Source: Anaerolineae bacterium
Lineage (GTDB): Bacteria; Chloroflexota; Anaerolineae; Aggregatilineales; UBA3940
NCBI GenBank assembly: GCA_016926255.1
Contig: JAFGOY010000055.1
Coordinates: 1-64,000 of the forward strand
Length of the DNA: 64,000 bases
Direction of reading: 5' to 3'
Below, piece after piece: positions 8,414-17,243 of the stretch. The position numbers were made by a program, and so were the translations under genes. The notes under the pieces are model-generated. The model had not been told where the DNA came from. It saw only the letters and a program-made list of their open reading frames with translations, and searched no databases. Numbering within the stretch: position 1 is the first letter of the stretch; the number at the start of each line of letters is the position of its first letter.

Positions 8414-9655
8414 CTATTCTACGACGTCGATATCGACGAAGGCCGTCATTCCCCAGCGGAGATTTTCCGGCAGGTTGTCCAGTTCGATGATGACTGTGTA
8501 GTTGACTCCTGCACCTTCGTCAGATTTGGGATTGATGCGTGTCACGACCCCGGTCGTGCCTTCTTCGGGCAGCGCGTCGAATTCCACGTTGGCCGTGCTG
8601 CCGACCGCGATCCGGGCGACGTCGATCTCGCTCAGGTCAGTCGTCTCGACCTGCAAGCCTTCCAGGTCGCCGATCTTGGCGATCACCTGCCCGGCACCGA
8701 CGAACTCACTGGCATCGACCGGGACATCGGTCACCGTGCCAGCGAAGGGGGCGGTTAGCGTCAGCTTGTCGATCTTCGCCTGGACGGAGTCAATCCCCGC
8801 CTGGGCCTGCTCGACTTTCGCTTCCGCGACCATGATCTCTTCGGGGAAGGGCTGGGCCAGCAGCAGGTCTAACTGTGCCTGTGCGACCATCACGCTGGTC
8901 GAGGCGGCGTAAATCCGCGCATTCTCGACGTCCACGCGGCTCTGTTCAGGCCCATCCTGCAATGTTTCGAGGTAAGCCTGTGCCGCAGCTAAGTCCAACT
9001 GTGCCACGTCTACCCGGTCCTGGTAGGCAGGCCAGAACCCGGCAGGGCATTCCTGTCCCAGTTCCGCGTCATAGTTTTTACACCAGTACGGGTCGAACTG
9101 CTCGATATCGCTCAACTGCCCCTGTGATTGAACCAGGAAGTTTGCCGCGTCTCTTACCCGCTGTTCGGCGGCGGTGATCTCCTGCGGCGTTACTTCGTTA
9201 TACAGCGCGTCGCGCCGCGAGACGGCGGCGGCCACGCGCGCATTGGCCGCGTTGACTGACTGCCTTGCCGCCTCGATCTCTTCCTCGGTTGGCCCGGCCT
9301 GTGTCTTTGCCAGGTTGGCCTCGGCAGCGACCAGGTTGGCCTCGGCTTCGTCGAGCGCTGCCTGTAATTCGGCGTCGTCCAGCCGGGCGATCACGTCGCC
9401 TGCCTGCACGCTGTCGCCTTCTTCGATGTTCAACTCGATGAGTGTGCCGCTTTCGGAAAAGCTGAGCACCGTCCACAGCTCCGGAACGACCTCTCCGGTT
9501 GCATTGACCACCGGGTTCACGTCCATCGGCGCGGTCAGCGCTTCCTCGGTCGGTTCTTCGGTGCCGCCGATCCCAAGCTGGGTACATCCACTGACGATCA
9601 GCGCCAGCACAATCAGGGCGCTGATCACGATCAATTTCCAGGATTTTTCTCGCAT
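8414..9655 (-). CDS. Membrane-fusion (HlyD/MacA-like) lipoprotein adaptor 1
   Basis: About 413 residues. Signal peptide with lipobox (ALIVSGC, Cys about 24), then lipoyl-like half (GDSVQAGDVIARLDDAEL), coiled-coil hairpin, second lipoyl half (TAPFAGTVTDVPVDASEFV) and beta-barrel. The middle of the hairpin holds an unusual segment with Cys and aromatic residues (FDPYWCKNYDAELGQECP) absent from its paralogue; a disulfide there is possible. The ATG at 9655 is followed by a charged then hydrophobic leader. Role as for the neighbouring adaptor: extracytoplasmic partner of the ABC permeases. Two adaptors beside two permeases suggest matched pairs. Confidence 0.88.
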   Translation of the reverse strand: MREKSWKLIVISALIVLALIVSGCTQLGIGGTEEPTEEALTAPMDVNPVVNATGEVVPELWTVLSFSESGTLIELNIEEGDSVQAGDVIARLDDAELQAALDEAEANLVAAEANLAKTQAGPTEEEIEAARQSVNAANARVAAAVSRRDALYNEVTPQEITAAEQRVRDAANFLVQSQGQLSDIEQFDPYWCKNYDAELGQECPAGFWPAYQDRVDVAQLDLAAAQAYLETLQDGPEQSRVDVENARIYAASTSVMVAQAQLDLLLAQPFPEEIMVAEAKVEQAQAGIDSVQAKIDKLTLTAPFAGTVTDVPVDASEFVGAGQVIAKIGDLEGLQVETTDLSEIDVARIAVGSTANVEFDALPEEGTTGVVTRINPKSDEGAGVNYTVIIELDNLPENLRWGMTAFVDIDVVE

Positions 9656-9708
9656 CTTATGTTCTCCGTCCTACTGCACGCAAGTTCAATTATTTGTCAG
9701 GTTATCCG

Positions 9709-9731
9709 GGGGACACAGCGTGCTGTGCCCG
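9709..9731. repeat. GACACAGCGTGCTGTGCCC palindrome
   Basis: A GGGACACAGC/GCTGTGCCC dyad. The same palindrome with a slightly different centre is at 29387-29406. Both are in non-coding gaps next to GC-rich elements. Confidence 0.6.
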
Positions 9732-9784
9732 CTGAAACAAATCATTTATAAGTTCAATGCTTCAGGATTGCATTGCGGATTTGT

Positions 9785-9885
9785 GAGCGCCCCCCTGTCC
9801 TCGCTCCGCTTGGACTTTCCTCCCCCTTGCAAAGGGGAGGAGAAGAACCGGAGGTTCGGGGGAGGGGGTTCTGAGTTCGATTAAC
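9785..9885. repeat. GC-rich dispersed element, copy in export locus
   Basis: Contains CCTCGCTCCGCTTGG, the palindrome CCCCCTTGCAAAGGGG and GGAGGGGGTTCTGAG. The same blocks in the same order occur at 15065-15200 and, less completely, at 35029-35150. It lies between the adaptor gene and the upstream permease gene. No clear flanking direct repeat was found for this copy. Confidence 0.65.
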
Positions 9886-9917
9886 TTACTCAAAATACAC
9901 CCATTAATCCGATCTGG

Positions 9918-12323
9918 CTACTCATACGCCAGTGCCTCCCTGACGCTTGTCCGGGCGGCTCTCCGCGCGGGCATCAGGCTGGCAACCGTTGATATGATCG
10001 TAACAATAATGAGCCAGATAATCACCCCCAGCGGTGAATAGGCGAATACCGCCGGGCGTTCCATGACCGCGATGCCTATCCAGTGCACCGAGAAGGCGGT
10101 CAGCGGGATGCTGACGACGATTGCCAGCGCCCAGCTGATCAGCCCGATCAGGATGCCCTCGGTCACCACGATCTGCCGCAGGCTGGGGTTCCCCGCCCCG
10201 ATCGATCGCATCACCCCGATCTCACGCGTGCGTTCCAGCACGTTCAGGCTCATCGTCCCTGCCAGTCCCAGCCCGCCGACGATGGCGATCAGGCTGGCGA
10301 GCATCAGCAGGAACAGCACCAGGAAATCGATCTGCCCGACGCTCGACTTGATCATCTCGTCGCCGGTCATCAACTGGCTGACCCCGATCCCGCGATCCTT
10401 CAGGTGTTCTTCGAGATCGAACGCGACATTCGACTGGAAGTCGCCGTCGTGCTGTTCGGTGCCCACGAATACCACGTAGGCCAGCCCGGGAATCCCCTGC
10501 ACCTGGCTCAGATACTCATAAGGTGCATAGGCGAAATAAGCATCGCCGAACGAACCAAGCAGCCCCACGATCTCCCAGCGTCGGCGCACGCCGTTTACCT
10601 CCATGATGATTTCATCACCGACTCCCACCCCCGGATCGTTGGCGAGGATGTTGTCGCTGAGTACCACCGCGTTTTTGTCACCCGGTTCCAGCCAGCGTCC
10701 ATCGATCACTTCCGCGTCGATGAAGGGCGAATCCGGCGGTGCGCCGAACAGGGTGAAAGTCGAACCTTCGCTGCCGTCCTCCCGCGTGATGGCGACGTCG
10801 GCGGCTGTCCAGGCTTCCAGGCTGGTTATCCCTTCGACCTGGCTCGCCTCGCGGATCACCGTCCGCTCCTGGTAGCCGTCGTCCAGGGCCGCTTGGATAT
10901 CGAACTGGAACAGCCTGACGATCAGGTTGATCTCTTCCAGCATCGAGGTGCGCACGTTGATCACCGAGATGAAGATCGCCCCGGCCATCGTTAGCGTGGT
11001 GAGGGTCAGCAGCAGGCGGCCTTTGCGCCGGAAGGTGTTGCGGATCGAGAGCAGCACCGGGCGTGACATCCCTCGGACGCGCGTAATCAGCCGGTCGAGC
11101 AGGCCGCGCTTTTTGCCGGTATCCGAGATGCCGTAGTCGCTCACCGCCTCGCGGACCGTCACCCGCGTGCCCGAAAGCACCGGGAAGATCGCCGCGATCA
11201 GCGGTGCGATCAGCGAGGCGATGACCTGGGCGATGATCACCCAGCGCGGTACGTTGACAATCCACGAGATGATGCCATTGTTGGCGATGTCAAAGTTCAG
11301 GTAGTCGGCGACGATCTTCGTCATCCAGTAGCCGAGGGCGATGCCAACCGGCAGCGCGACGAACAGCGCCAGTATCCCAAAGGCGGCGACCATCGTAAAG
11401 TAAACACCGCTGACCTGCCCGCCTGTGGCACCGATGGCCTTCATCATCCCGATCTGGCGCTTTTGCTGGGTCAGCACCGCTGAGATGGTGTTGACCACCA
11501 GGAAGCCGCTCAGGATCAGCGTAAAGAACCCGATCCCGGCCAGCACGACCGTGATCCCGTTGGTCGTATCGGCTCCCCAGTGTTTGGTTGGATCGGTGGT
11601 CTCACTGAACCCTACCCAGTAACCGTCATGCTGAAGGGCGGTTCTGAGGTCAGTTGCTATCTGGTCGATTTCCTCCATATCGGTAATCGAGGGATCTGTG
11701 GCGATCCGCAGTGTGGTAAAGTCCGCGTTCAACCCCAGCCATTCCAGCGTTTCGACCGTCACGTAACCGGTCATCCACGGGAACAGCGTCGGGGGAATCG
11801 CGTTGTAGTCGTGAACCGTCCCGCCGACGACCAGGTCTTTCTGCTGTCCGTCGGGCAGTTCGACGGTGATCGTGTCGCCCACGTCAGCGCCGATGAAATC
11901 CGCCGTCTGGCGCTCCAGGTAAATCCGGCGGCGCACCGGAGGCCATTCACCCTCTTCGGGGAACAGCTTGTTGACTTTAATGTCTTCATAGTCGTTGAGC
12001 GCGTACACGTCGATGTTGTAGTCGCGCTTGTCGCCGATCAGCTTGAGGGGCGCGTAGGCCAGCCCTTCGGCGGCCTCGACATTGCGCATCGAGGTGACTG
12101 CCCGCACGACGTCTTCGTCGAAGTTACTCATCGATAATGAAATGCTCGACGGTGAGGTCGCTTTCCACTGGGCATTCATATCGGCGATCATGATATCGCG
12201 TGAGATGAACACGCCGCCAAAGGCGAACACGCCCACCGCAATCGCCAGCACAACCAGCGCGGTACGGGCTTTGTTCTCCCACAGGTCATTGATTACTTTC
12301 CGCCATCGCGGACTGATGATCAT
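9918..12323 (-). CDS. ABC transporter permease, two FtsX domains (MacB-like)
   Basis: About 801 residues; paralogue of the permease at 2894-5296 with the same plan: TM1 (about 18-38), core domain, FtsX domain with three TMs, internal second TM1, second core domain, second FtsX domain, and the end SVREALAYE. The motif LERTREIGVMRSIGAG is present near residue 700. The start MIISPRWRKVINDLWENK aligns with the paralogue. It lies directly downstream of the ABC ATPase gene, so this is the permease most likely driven by that ATPase. The core domains differ clearly between the two permeases, suggesting different cargos or partners. Confidence 0.88.
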   Translation of the reverse strand: MIISPRWRKVINDLWENKARTALVVLAIAVGVFAFGGVFISRDIMIADMNAQWKATSPSSISLSMSNFDEDVVRAVTSMRNVEAAEGLAYAPLKLIGDKRDYNIDVYALNDYEDIKVNKLFPEEGEWPPVRRRIYLERQTADFIGADVGDTITVELPDGQQKDLVVGGTVHDYNAIPPTLFPWMTGYVTVETLEWLGLNADFTTLRIATDPSITDMEEIDQIATDLRTALQHDGYWVGFSETTDPTKHWGADTTNGITVVLAGIGFFTLILSGFLVVNTISAVLTQQKRQIGMMKAIGATGGQVSGVYFTMVAAFGILALFVALPVGIALGYWMTKIVADYLNFDIANNGIISWIVNVPRWVIIAQVIASLIAPLIAAIFPVLSGTRVTVREAVSDYGISDTGKKRGLLDRLITRVRGMSRPVLLSIRNTFRRKGRLLLTLTTLTMAGAIFISVINVRTSMLEEINLIVRLFQFDIQAALDDGYQERTVIREASQVEGITSLEAWTAADVAITREDGSEGSTFTLFGAPPDSPFIDAEVIDGRWLEPGDKNAVVLSDNILANDPGVGVGDEIIMEVNGVRRRWEIVGLLGSFGDAYFAYAPYEYLSQVQGIPGLAYVVFVGTEQHDGDFQSNVAFDLEEHLKDRGIGVSQLMTGDEMIKSSVGQIDFLVLFLLMLASLIAIVGGLGLAGTMSLNVLERTREIGVMRSIGAGNPSLRQIVVTEGILIGLISWALAIVVSIPLTAFSVHWIGIAVMERPAVFAYSPLGVIIWLIIVTIISTVASLMPARRAARTSVREALAYE

Positions 12324-12363
12324 TGCTTTCTTCCATTACATGGTACAACGCCCGGTTGGGCGT

Positions 12364-12449
12364 CTGTTTTATAGTTATGTTCCCTCCCCCTTGAGGGGAG
12401 GGCCGGGGTGAGGGTGAAAACACCCTCCACCTTATCCGGCTGTTTTATA
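12364..12449. repeat. GC-rich element flanked by 10-bp direct repeats
   Basis: CTGTTTTATA occurs at 12364-12373 and 12440-12449, enclosing the C-run/G-run palindrome CCCTCCCCCTTGAGGGGAGG and GGTGAGGGTGAAAAC. The inner part is shared with 13733-13790 and 63052-63120. It lies between the ATPase and permease genes. Confidence 0.6.
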
Positions 12450-12467
12450 AATCTTCACAAACTCATT

Positions 12468-12504
12468 ATCTATCTGAAACGAACGCAGGTCGTTTCAGAT
12501 AGAT
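12468..12504. repeat. CTATCTG hairpin repeat, perfect 15-bp stem
   Basis: ATCTATCTGAAACGA pairs perfectly with TCGTTTCAGATAGAT around a 7-nt loop. It begins a few bases after the ATPase stop codon (minus strand). There is no U-run, so it is more like an mRNA-stabilising or repeat hairpin than a terminator. It belongs to the same family as 8376-8409, 13361-13396 and 22502-22536. Confidence 0.75.
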
Positions 12505-12507
12505 CGA

Positions 12508-13302
12508 TTATGCAGGCGTGGCGACCAGTTCGCTGTAGTCGGCTGCTTCTTCGCGTTCGCGCCGATCATATCCGTAGTCGATCACCTGCCCGTCGGCCAG
12601 GATCACGGCCCGGTCGACCCGGTCGGAGAGATCGTTGTCATGGGTTACCATGATGATCGTTTTGCCCTCGGCGACCAGCTTTTTGAACAGCGTGAAGATG
12701 CGTTCTGCCGTCCGCGAGTCGAGGTTGCCGGTCGGTTCGTCGGTGACGATCAGCGGCGGGTCATTCGCCAGTGAACGGGCGATTGCCACGCGCTGCTGCT
12801 GTCCACCTGAAAGCGCCGTCGGCAGCTTGTAGGCTTCCTCTTCGATCCCGACCAGTTCGAGCAGTTCCATTGCTCGCTGCTCGCGCTCGCGTGCCGGGAT
12901 TACCTTGCAGAAGTCCATCGGCAGCATGACGTTCTCGATCACCGTCAGGGTGGGCAGCAGTTGGAAGAACTGGAACACGATCCCGATGTTCGTCCCGCGC
13001 CACTTGGCGATCTCGCCCTCGTTGAGTTCATGCACAGCCGTATCGTTGACGTAAACTTCACCGTCCGATGGGTGGTCGATGCCGGTGATCATGTTCAACA
13101 GTGTCGATTTTCCACAGCCTGATTTCCCGATTACGGCGACGAATTCGCCGTGTTCTACCGTTAAGTCGATCCCGTCGAGCGCGGTGAAATCACCGGCGCT
13201 GGTCTGGTAGTGTTTGCTCACTCCTCGCAGGTCGATGATGGGCTGGTTTTCCTGGCTGTTTCTACCATTCCCGTTGGTTTTCTTTCCCCTCATTCCAAAC
13301 AT
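12508..13302 (-). CDS. ABC transporter ATP-binding protein (MacB/LolD-like)
   Basis: About 264 residues. Walker [12 protein letters not shown]-loop VFQFFQLLP, signature [13 protein letters not shown], Walker [13 protein letters not shown] and switch His in MVTHD are all present. The family energises FtsX/MacB-type permeases. An N-terminal extension of about 23 polar residues (Gly/Asn-rich) and a charged C-terminal tail distinguish it from minimal LolD proteins. It is the first gene of the export locus and the only ATPase, so it probably serves both permeases. The long leader carries hairpins at 13361-13396 and 13426-13461. Confidence 0.92.
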   Translation of the reverse strand: MFGMRGKKTNGNGRNSQENQPIIDLRGVSKHYQTSAGDFTALDGIDLTVEHGEFVAVIGKSGCGKSTLLNMITGIDHPSDGEVYVNDTAVHELNEGEIAKWRGTNIGIVFQFFQLLPTLTVIENVMLPMDFCKVIPAREREQRAMELLELVGIEEEAYKLPTALSGGQQQRVAIARSLANDPPLIVTDEPTGNLDSRTAERIFTLFKKLVAEGKTIIMVTHDNDLSDRVDRAVILADGQVIDYGYDRREREEAADYSELVATPA

Positions 13303-13360
13303 TACTGTGTTCTCCTCAAGTCGTTCTTCTATAACAGCGCCACGTAGGTCTGTTTCTGTC

Positions 13361-13396
13361 CCTATCCGAAATGAACGAAGTGAATTTGCGGATAGG
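13361..13396. repeat. CTATCCG hairpin repeat in leader of the ATPase gene
   Basis: CCTATCCGAAAT pairs with ATTTGCGGATAGG (one bulge). It is almost identical to the copy at 8376-8409 but keeps better pairing. It is about 58 bases upstream of the ATPase start codon, in the 5' untranslated region. Confidence 0.72.
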
Positions 13397-13425
13397 TTTT
13401 AAATTGACTGGTCTTCAATTTTTTT

Positions 13426-13461
13426 GCCTGCTGATATCCGTCATACGGATTTCAGACAGGC
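13426..13461 (-). promoter_or_regulatory. Long leader hairpin upstream of the export locus
   Basis: GCCTGCTGATATCCGT and ACGGATTTCAGACAGGC form a stem of about 15 pairs with one bulge and one mismatch around a 3-nt loop. Read on the minus strand it precedes the ATPase gene and is followed by A residues, not U, so it is not a terminator for that strand. The rest of this 512-bp gap (13303-13814) is AT-richer and presumably holds the promoter; no clear -35/-10 pair could be assigned. Confidence 0.5.
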
Positions 13462-13732
13462 GCTTCCGTTATTTAGATACGTATAAGTCACAAAAAGGGT
13501 GCAAAAAGTTGACCAGTTTCTGATATTCCTCTTGCATTCCGACACATACCATATCTCATTCGATAAACATTGATCAACCTGTTCGATTTTGAACGCGTGT
13601 CCGGTAAATATTTAGGCACGCCAAAATATTCCCTATCTTTGTACCCGATTTGTCGTAACCTTTACCCCACATGGTGTGGGATGCCGATAACCTCATGCTC
13701 TTTTGCAAATTAATGAGGTAATCAAATTCCAC

Positions 13733-13790
13733 GTAAAATACCCCGCGATTCTGTTCCCTCTCCCTTGAGGGAGGGGGTGAAAACGATGCC
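13733..13790. repeat. GC-rich intergenic element (GTAAAAT...GTGAAAACG type)
   Basis: GTAAAATACC, CGCGATTCTGTTCCCTC, TCCCTTGAGGGAGGGGG and TGAAAACGATGCC follow each other. The same string of blocks is at 63052-63120 on the other side of the window, and partly at 12380-12427. It is located just past the stop codon of the oxidoreductase gene at 13815. Confidence 0.7.
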
Positions 13791-13814
13791 CTGTATGGAC
13801 TGGCTTCTTGCCGC

Positions 13815-14945
13815 TCACACCAGCACCGTCTCGACCGGTCTGCGCAGCGAGTACGGCATCGGCTCCGCATAGCCAAACCGGATCAATAACTGCGGGAGCA
13901 TATCGCTATCCAGGACGCGTTGCAACTCCGGGCGCAGTTCGGCGACTTCGATGGGCTGGTTTATGAACGCCATTTTGATCCCCAGCGTGGTCAGCGTCAG
14001 CGCCAGTCGTTGGGTGACTCGCCCCGCGTCGATCCATGCCTGCCGGTTGTCCTCCGCTGACGTAATCACGATCAACCCTGCCGAACTGCGGACGTTGGCC
14101 GCGTCGGTTTCCGCCTGCTGTCCGGCGCTGCCGGTCGTCACGAACATCTTGCCCAACCAGCGCGGCACCTGCGGATTGCCCGTGCAGCGAGTGAACAGGC
14201 CGTCGGCGGTGCGGGCGGCTTCGGCTTTGTTGAAGCGCAGCCACGCCACCAGCTCATCGATGAACGCCTGGTCGCCATATTGGAACCGGTCGCCTTCCAT
14301 GATCAATTCGGTGATCTGTTCGCGCTGGGTGCCGTCGGTGATGATCGCCATGTCGATCCCATTTTCGCCCGGCATCGCCGCGATCTGATCGAGTGTCTCG
14401 CCGGGAACCGGCCTGCCGTCATACGCCGACCGGGTACACTGTCGGATCGATATCGCATTGTACAGGTGATATGGGCCTTCGCTGTTCGCCGGTTTGAGCG
14501 TCACCGAAATCGCGTCGGCGCTGCCGGAGGGTAGGGCGATCTCGCTCTCGTATCCAGCAGCCTGCGCCGTGATCACCATGTTTTCCAGCGCGCAGCCCAG
14601 GCTGATCCACAGTGAGCGGTCTTCGGGATCGACTACCGGTAGTCCCCGCGAAAAGTCCGGGTGAATCTCGATTGCGTCTTCATTAATAATGAACGTCCAG
14701 GGTTGGCTGTTGTGGCTGTTGGCCGCGAGTGTCGCCGCGTGGATCGTTTCTAACTGCGCCGCTGCCATTGATTCCTCCATATCGAAAAGTGTGTTCCGGG
14801 CAAGTTCAGCCCGCCGATCTATGTTGATCCAGGGTGTATAAGTGCCTGCCAGGTGACCGGCAGCGGCGGTCGCGCCGCCAGCCGCCAGCAGCCGCAGGAA
14901 ATCCCGGCGGCTGATTCGCTTTTCAGCCGGTTGTGTTTCGGTCAA
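13815..14945 (-). CDS. Tat-exported nitroreductase-fold (Acg-family) protein
   Basis: About 376 residues. The N-terminus has a twin-arginine signal (SRRDFLRLLAAGG) followed by Ala/Gly-rich hydrophobic residues, so it is exported folded. The body resembles the Acg/Rv2032 family of FMN-binding nitroreductase-like proteins: ANSHNSQPWTF near residue 95, the central RQCTRSAYDGRPVP and the end RRPVETVLV. Acg proteins usually bind FMN but lack NAD(P)H-driven nitroreductase activity, and may sequester flavin. The gene is alone on the minus strand, divergent from the small membrane protein at 15303. Confidence 0.82.
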   Translation of the reverse strand: MTETQPAEKRISRRDFLRLLAAGGATAAAGHLAGTYTPWINIDRRAELARNTLFDMEESMAAAQLETIHAATLAANSHNSQPWTFIINEDAIEIHPDFSRGLPVVDPEDRSLWISLGCALENMVITAQAAGYESEIALPSGSADAISVTLKPANSEGPYHLYNAISIRQCTRSAYDGRPVPGETLDQIAAMPGENGIDMAIITDGTQREQITELIMEGDRFQYGDQAFIDELVAWLRFNKAEAARTADGLFTRCTGNPQVPRWLGKMFVTTGSAGQQAETDAANVRSSAGLIVITSAEDNRQAWIDAGRVTQRLALTLTTLGIKMAFINQPIEVAELRPELQRVLDSDMLPQLLIRFGYAEPMPYSLRRPVETVLV

Positions 14946-15047
14946 AGTTCTACTCCTTGAACAGGTTGTTTGTCCGGGTCTCTACATTCTACGCACAACC
15001 ACGCTCTGAGTTTCACCACCATAGATCAAATACCGTCACCACGCCGG

Positions 15048-15217
15048 TTGTGACATCCCGCAGGTTTTGGGTCTGTTTCAGTTCGGTGGGTGAACCCCCA
15101 CCTGACCTCGCTCCGGCCTTCGGTCGATGTCCTCCCCATTGCAAGGGGGAGGAGTCGAACCGGGGGTTCGGCGGAGGGGGTTCCGATAAAACCCACTAAC
15201 TTGTGACATCCCACAGG
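15048..15217. mobile_element. MITE-like GC-rich element with 17-bp flanking direct repeats
   Basis: TTGTGACATCCCGCAGG (15048-15064) and TTGTGACATCCCACAGG (15201-15217) flank a 136-bp insert. The insert has inverted ends (GGTGGG/AACCCCC and GGGGGTT/ACCCAC) and a central palindrome (CCCCATTGCAAGGGGG). The same core is at 35029-35150, flanked by a different direct repeat, and at 9785-9885. This is the pattern of a non-autonomous insertion with target duplication. No transposase is nearby. The remainder of the gap (14946-15302) shows nothing else. Confidence 0.6.
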
Positions 15218-15302
15218 ATTGGCAGTTTTTTTCTGGCCGCCCAGCATGATACACTACAAGCGGAATTGATCAACACACCAATAAGTGAGGGTTCAATACG
15301 CG

Positions 15303-15731
15303 ATGGATGCGTCCAACGGCGTCGAAGCAGGAATGAATCTGTCAAAGTGGCTGTGGCTCGTCGTGATTTCGCTGGGCGGTGCCTATGGAATCTACCGGGG
15401 GCTGCGCTTCCTGCTGATCCGGCTTCAACCTCGCACGTCCGATCCCGCCCACTGCGCGATCTGCGGCGTCGAAGAGTACGACCTGCTCAAATGTGATGAC
15501 TGCGGCCTGTCGATCTGCCGCCGCCACACGACCATCTATCGCACCGGCATCCAGGAGGAGTTGATCAAACCCACCGACAGCAGCGATCAGCATTACCGGC
15601 GGGTTCGCAGCCTGCCGCCCGGCATCCGCTGCCTGCGCTGTGACCGCAGTCGCCTGATCGCGCTGGTCATCGCCATCGTCGCCGGGAATGTCTTTTTCAT
15701 CATGATCTTTCGCTGGATGCTGTCTCCGTAG
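15303..15731 (+). CDS. Small zinc-ribbon membrane protein
   Basis: About 142 residues from ATG 15303, with GAGGG about 10 bases upstream. GTG 15285 and ATG 15333 are alternatives. One membrane segment near the N-terminus (WLWLVVISLGGAY), a cytoplasmic zinc-binding-like region with CAICGVEE, CDDCGLSICRRH and CLRCDRSR, then a second membrane segment at the C-terminus (ALVIAIVAGNVFFIMIF). The Cys pairs and CRRH resemble AN1/B-box-like zinc ribbons. I do not recognise a named family. It stands alone between repeat element 15048-15217 and the peptide importer leader. Confidence 0.65.
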   Translation: MDASNGVEAGMNLSKWLWLVVISLGGAYGIYRGLRFLLIRLQPRTSDPAHCAICGVEEYDLLKCDDCGLSICRRHTTIYRTGIQEELIKPTDSSDQHYRRVRSLPPGIRCLRCDRSRLIALVIAIVAGNVFFIMIFRWMLSP

Positions 15732-15930
15732 GTGGGGGGCGGTGTCGGTCTGTGCCGGGCCCTGCCCAAACTACCCGTTTGGGTGGGTAGCCATGCCTCG
15801 ATTTCTCTGGTAAACTTCAGACCAATCTGATTAAATAGATTATTCCTTATACTGTTTTTTTGTTATATGAAGACTGAATAGATCACTGTTGGAATTCAGG
15901 AACATTTAGCATTAGACGAGAAGGCCCGCA

Positions 15931-16018
15931 AAAACTGAATAGCACCCCTGCTGTCGCATACGCATAGACAGGGTTGTAGGGTTTTACTGTGCTATGTTCT
16001 GTAGAATGGTTCAGTTTT
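15931..16018 (+). promoter_or_regulatory. Nested inverted repeats: possible structured leader of the peptide importer
   Basis: Three nested pairings: AAAACTGAA (15931-15939) with TTCAGTTTT (16010-16018), TAGCAC (15940-15945) with GTGCTA (15989-15994), and CTGTC (15951-15955) with GACAG (15967-15971). The outer pair is followed by TTTTAAAT. It lies about 215 bases before oppD within a 501-bp gap (15732-16232) that has no convincing gene. It could be a leader switch, a small RNA or a terminator. Confidence 0.45.
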
Positions 16019-16232
16019 AAATATCTATGATCCTCTTTGAAAATTTACAGCCGCATCGAGATACCGTATACTATTTCTACAACAAAAGTTTATCACGCCT
16101 GTTAACCTGCCGGATAATTTTCCACTCAGCCTTGGTGACAGAGCCTTGTGTCGGTTCTACATTTGACCATCTGGCGGCGGGTAACGTTCCATTACATCTT
16201 GAGAATCCTATATAGAAAGGCGACCTATATCT

Positions 16233-17243
16233 ATGTCTGATCCGCCTCTGATGAAAGTAAACAACCTTACGACTCGCTTTTTTACCGAGGATGGCACCGT
16301 CTACGCCGTCAACGGCGTATCCTATGATCTTTACCAGGGCCAGACGCTCGGCATCGTCGGCGAGAGCGGCTGCGGGAAGAGCGTCCACGCCCTGTCGATC
16401 ATGCGCCTGATCCCCAGCCCTCCCGGTGAAATCGTCGACGGCGAAGTTCACTTTGCCGGGCGCAACCTGCTGGCTTTATCGGAAAGCGAAATGCGCCAGG
16501 TCAGGGGTGGCGACATTGCCATGATCTTCCAGGACCCGATGACTTCGCTCAACCCGGTCTTTACCATCGGCGATCAGATCGCCGAGGCGCTGCTTCAGCA
16601 CACCGATCTGAGCAAGAAAGCCGCGATGGATCGGGTCGCCGAACTGCTCGACCTGGTTGGCATTCCCGATGCGAAGCAGCGCCTGGGAGCCTATCCTCAC
16701 GAGTTTTCCGGCGGGATGCGCCAGCGCGCGATGATTGCGATGGGTCTCTCCTGTGATCCCCAGGTTCTGATCGCCGACGAGCCAACCACCGCCCTGGATG
16801 TGACCATCCAGGCGCAGATCATCGACCTCGTGCGCGGGCTGCGTGAAAAGATTGGCATGTCGATCATCTGGATTACCCACGACCTCGGCGTCGTCGCCGG
16901 ACTTGCCGAGCGAGTCAACGTGATGTACGCCGGGTTCATCGTCGAAAAGGCGGACGTAAACGATCTCTATGGCGACCCGCGTCACCCTTACACACTGGGG
17001 CTGTTGAAGTCGCTCCCGCGTGTCGACAAGGGCCGTGTGGCCGGTACGCGCCTGACGCCGATTGGCGGTATTCCGCCCGATCTGGTTGGCCTGCCGCAGG
17101 GCTGCCCGTTTGAGCCGCGCTGCCCCTATGCGATCAGCCGCTGCCGTTTCGAAAATCCTGCGCTGAAAGAAATCGATCCCAACCACGAGATCGCCTGCTG
17201 GGTCGACGTTCGTGAAGCCGTTCCCCAGGAGGTGACCGCATGA
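16233..17243 (+). CDS. oppD: Oligopeptide/dipeptide ABC importer ATPase (OppD-type)
   Basis: About 336 residues. Walker [11 protein letters not shown], signature [13 protein letters not shown], Walker [12 protein letters not shown] and switch His in WITHDLG. The C-terminal oligo_HPY region is present with the four-cysteine pattern ([14 protein letters not shown] and CWV) that in Opp/Dpp ATPases binds a [4Fe-4S] cluster. It hydrolyses ATP to drive peptide uptake through the permeases at 20445 and 21524, at the inner face of the membrane. First gene of a five-gene operon; its end overlaps the next start by 4 bases (ATGA). Dpp or nickel-type specificity cannot be told from sequence alone. Confidence 0.92.
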   Translation: MSDPPLMKVNNLTTRFFTEDGTVYAVNGVSYDLYQGQTLGIVGESGCGKSVHALSIMRLIPSPPGEIVDGEVHFAGRNLLALSESEMRQVRGGDIAMIFQDPMTSLNPVFTIGDQIAEALLQHTDLSKKAAMDRVAELLDLVGIPDAKQRLGAYPHEFSGGMRQRAMIAMGLSCDPQVLIADEPTTALDVTIQAQIIDLVRGLREKIGMSIIWITHDLGVVAGLAERVNVMYAGFIVEKADVNDLYGDPRHPYTLGLLKSLPRVDKGRVAGTRLTPIGGIPPDLVGLPQGCPFEPRCPYAISRCRFENPALKEIDPNHEIACWVDVREAVPQEVTA

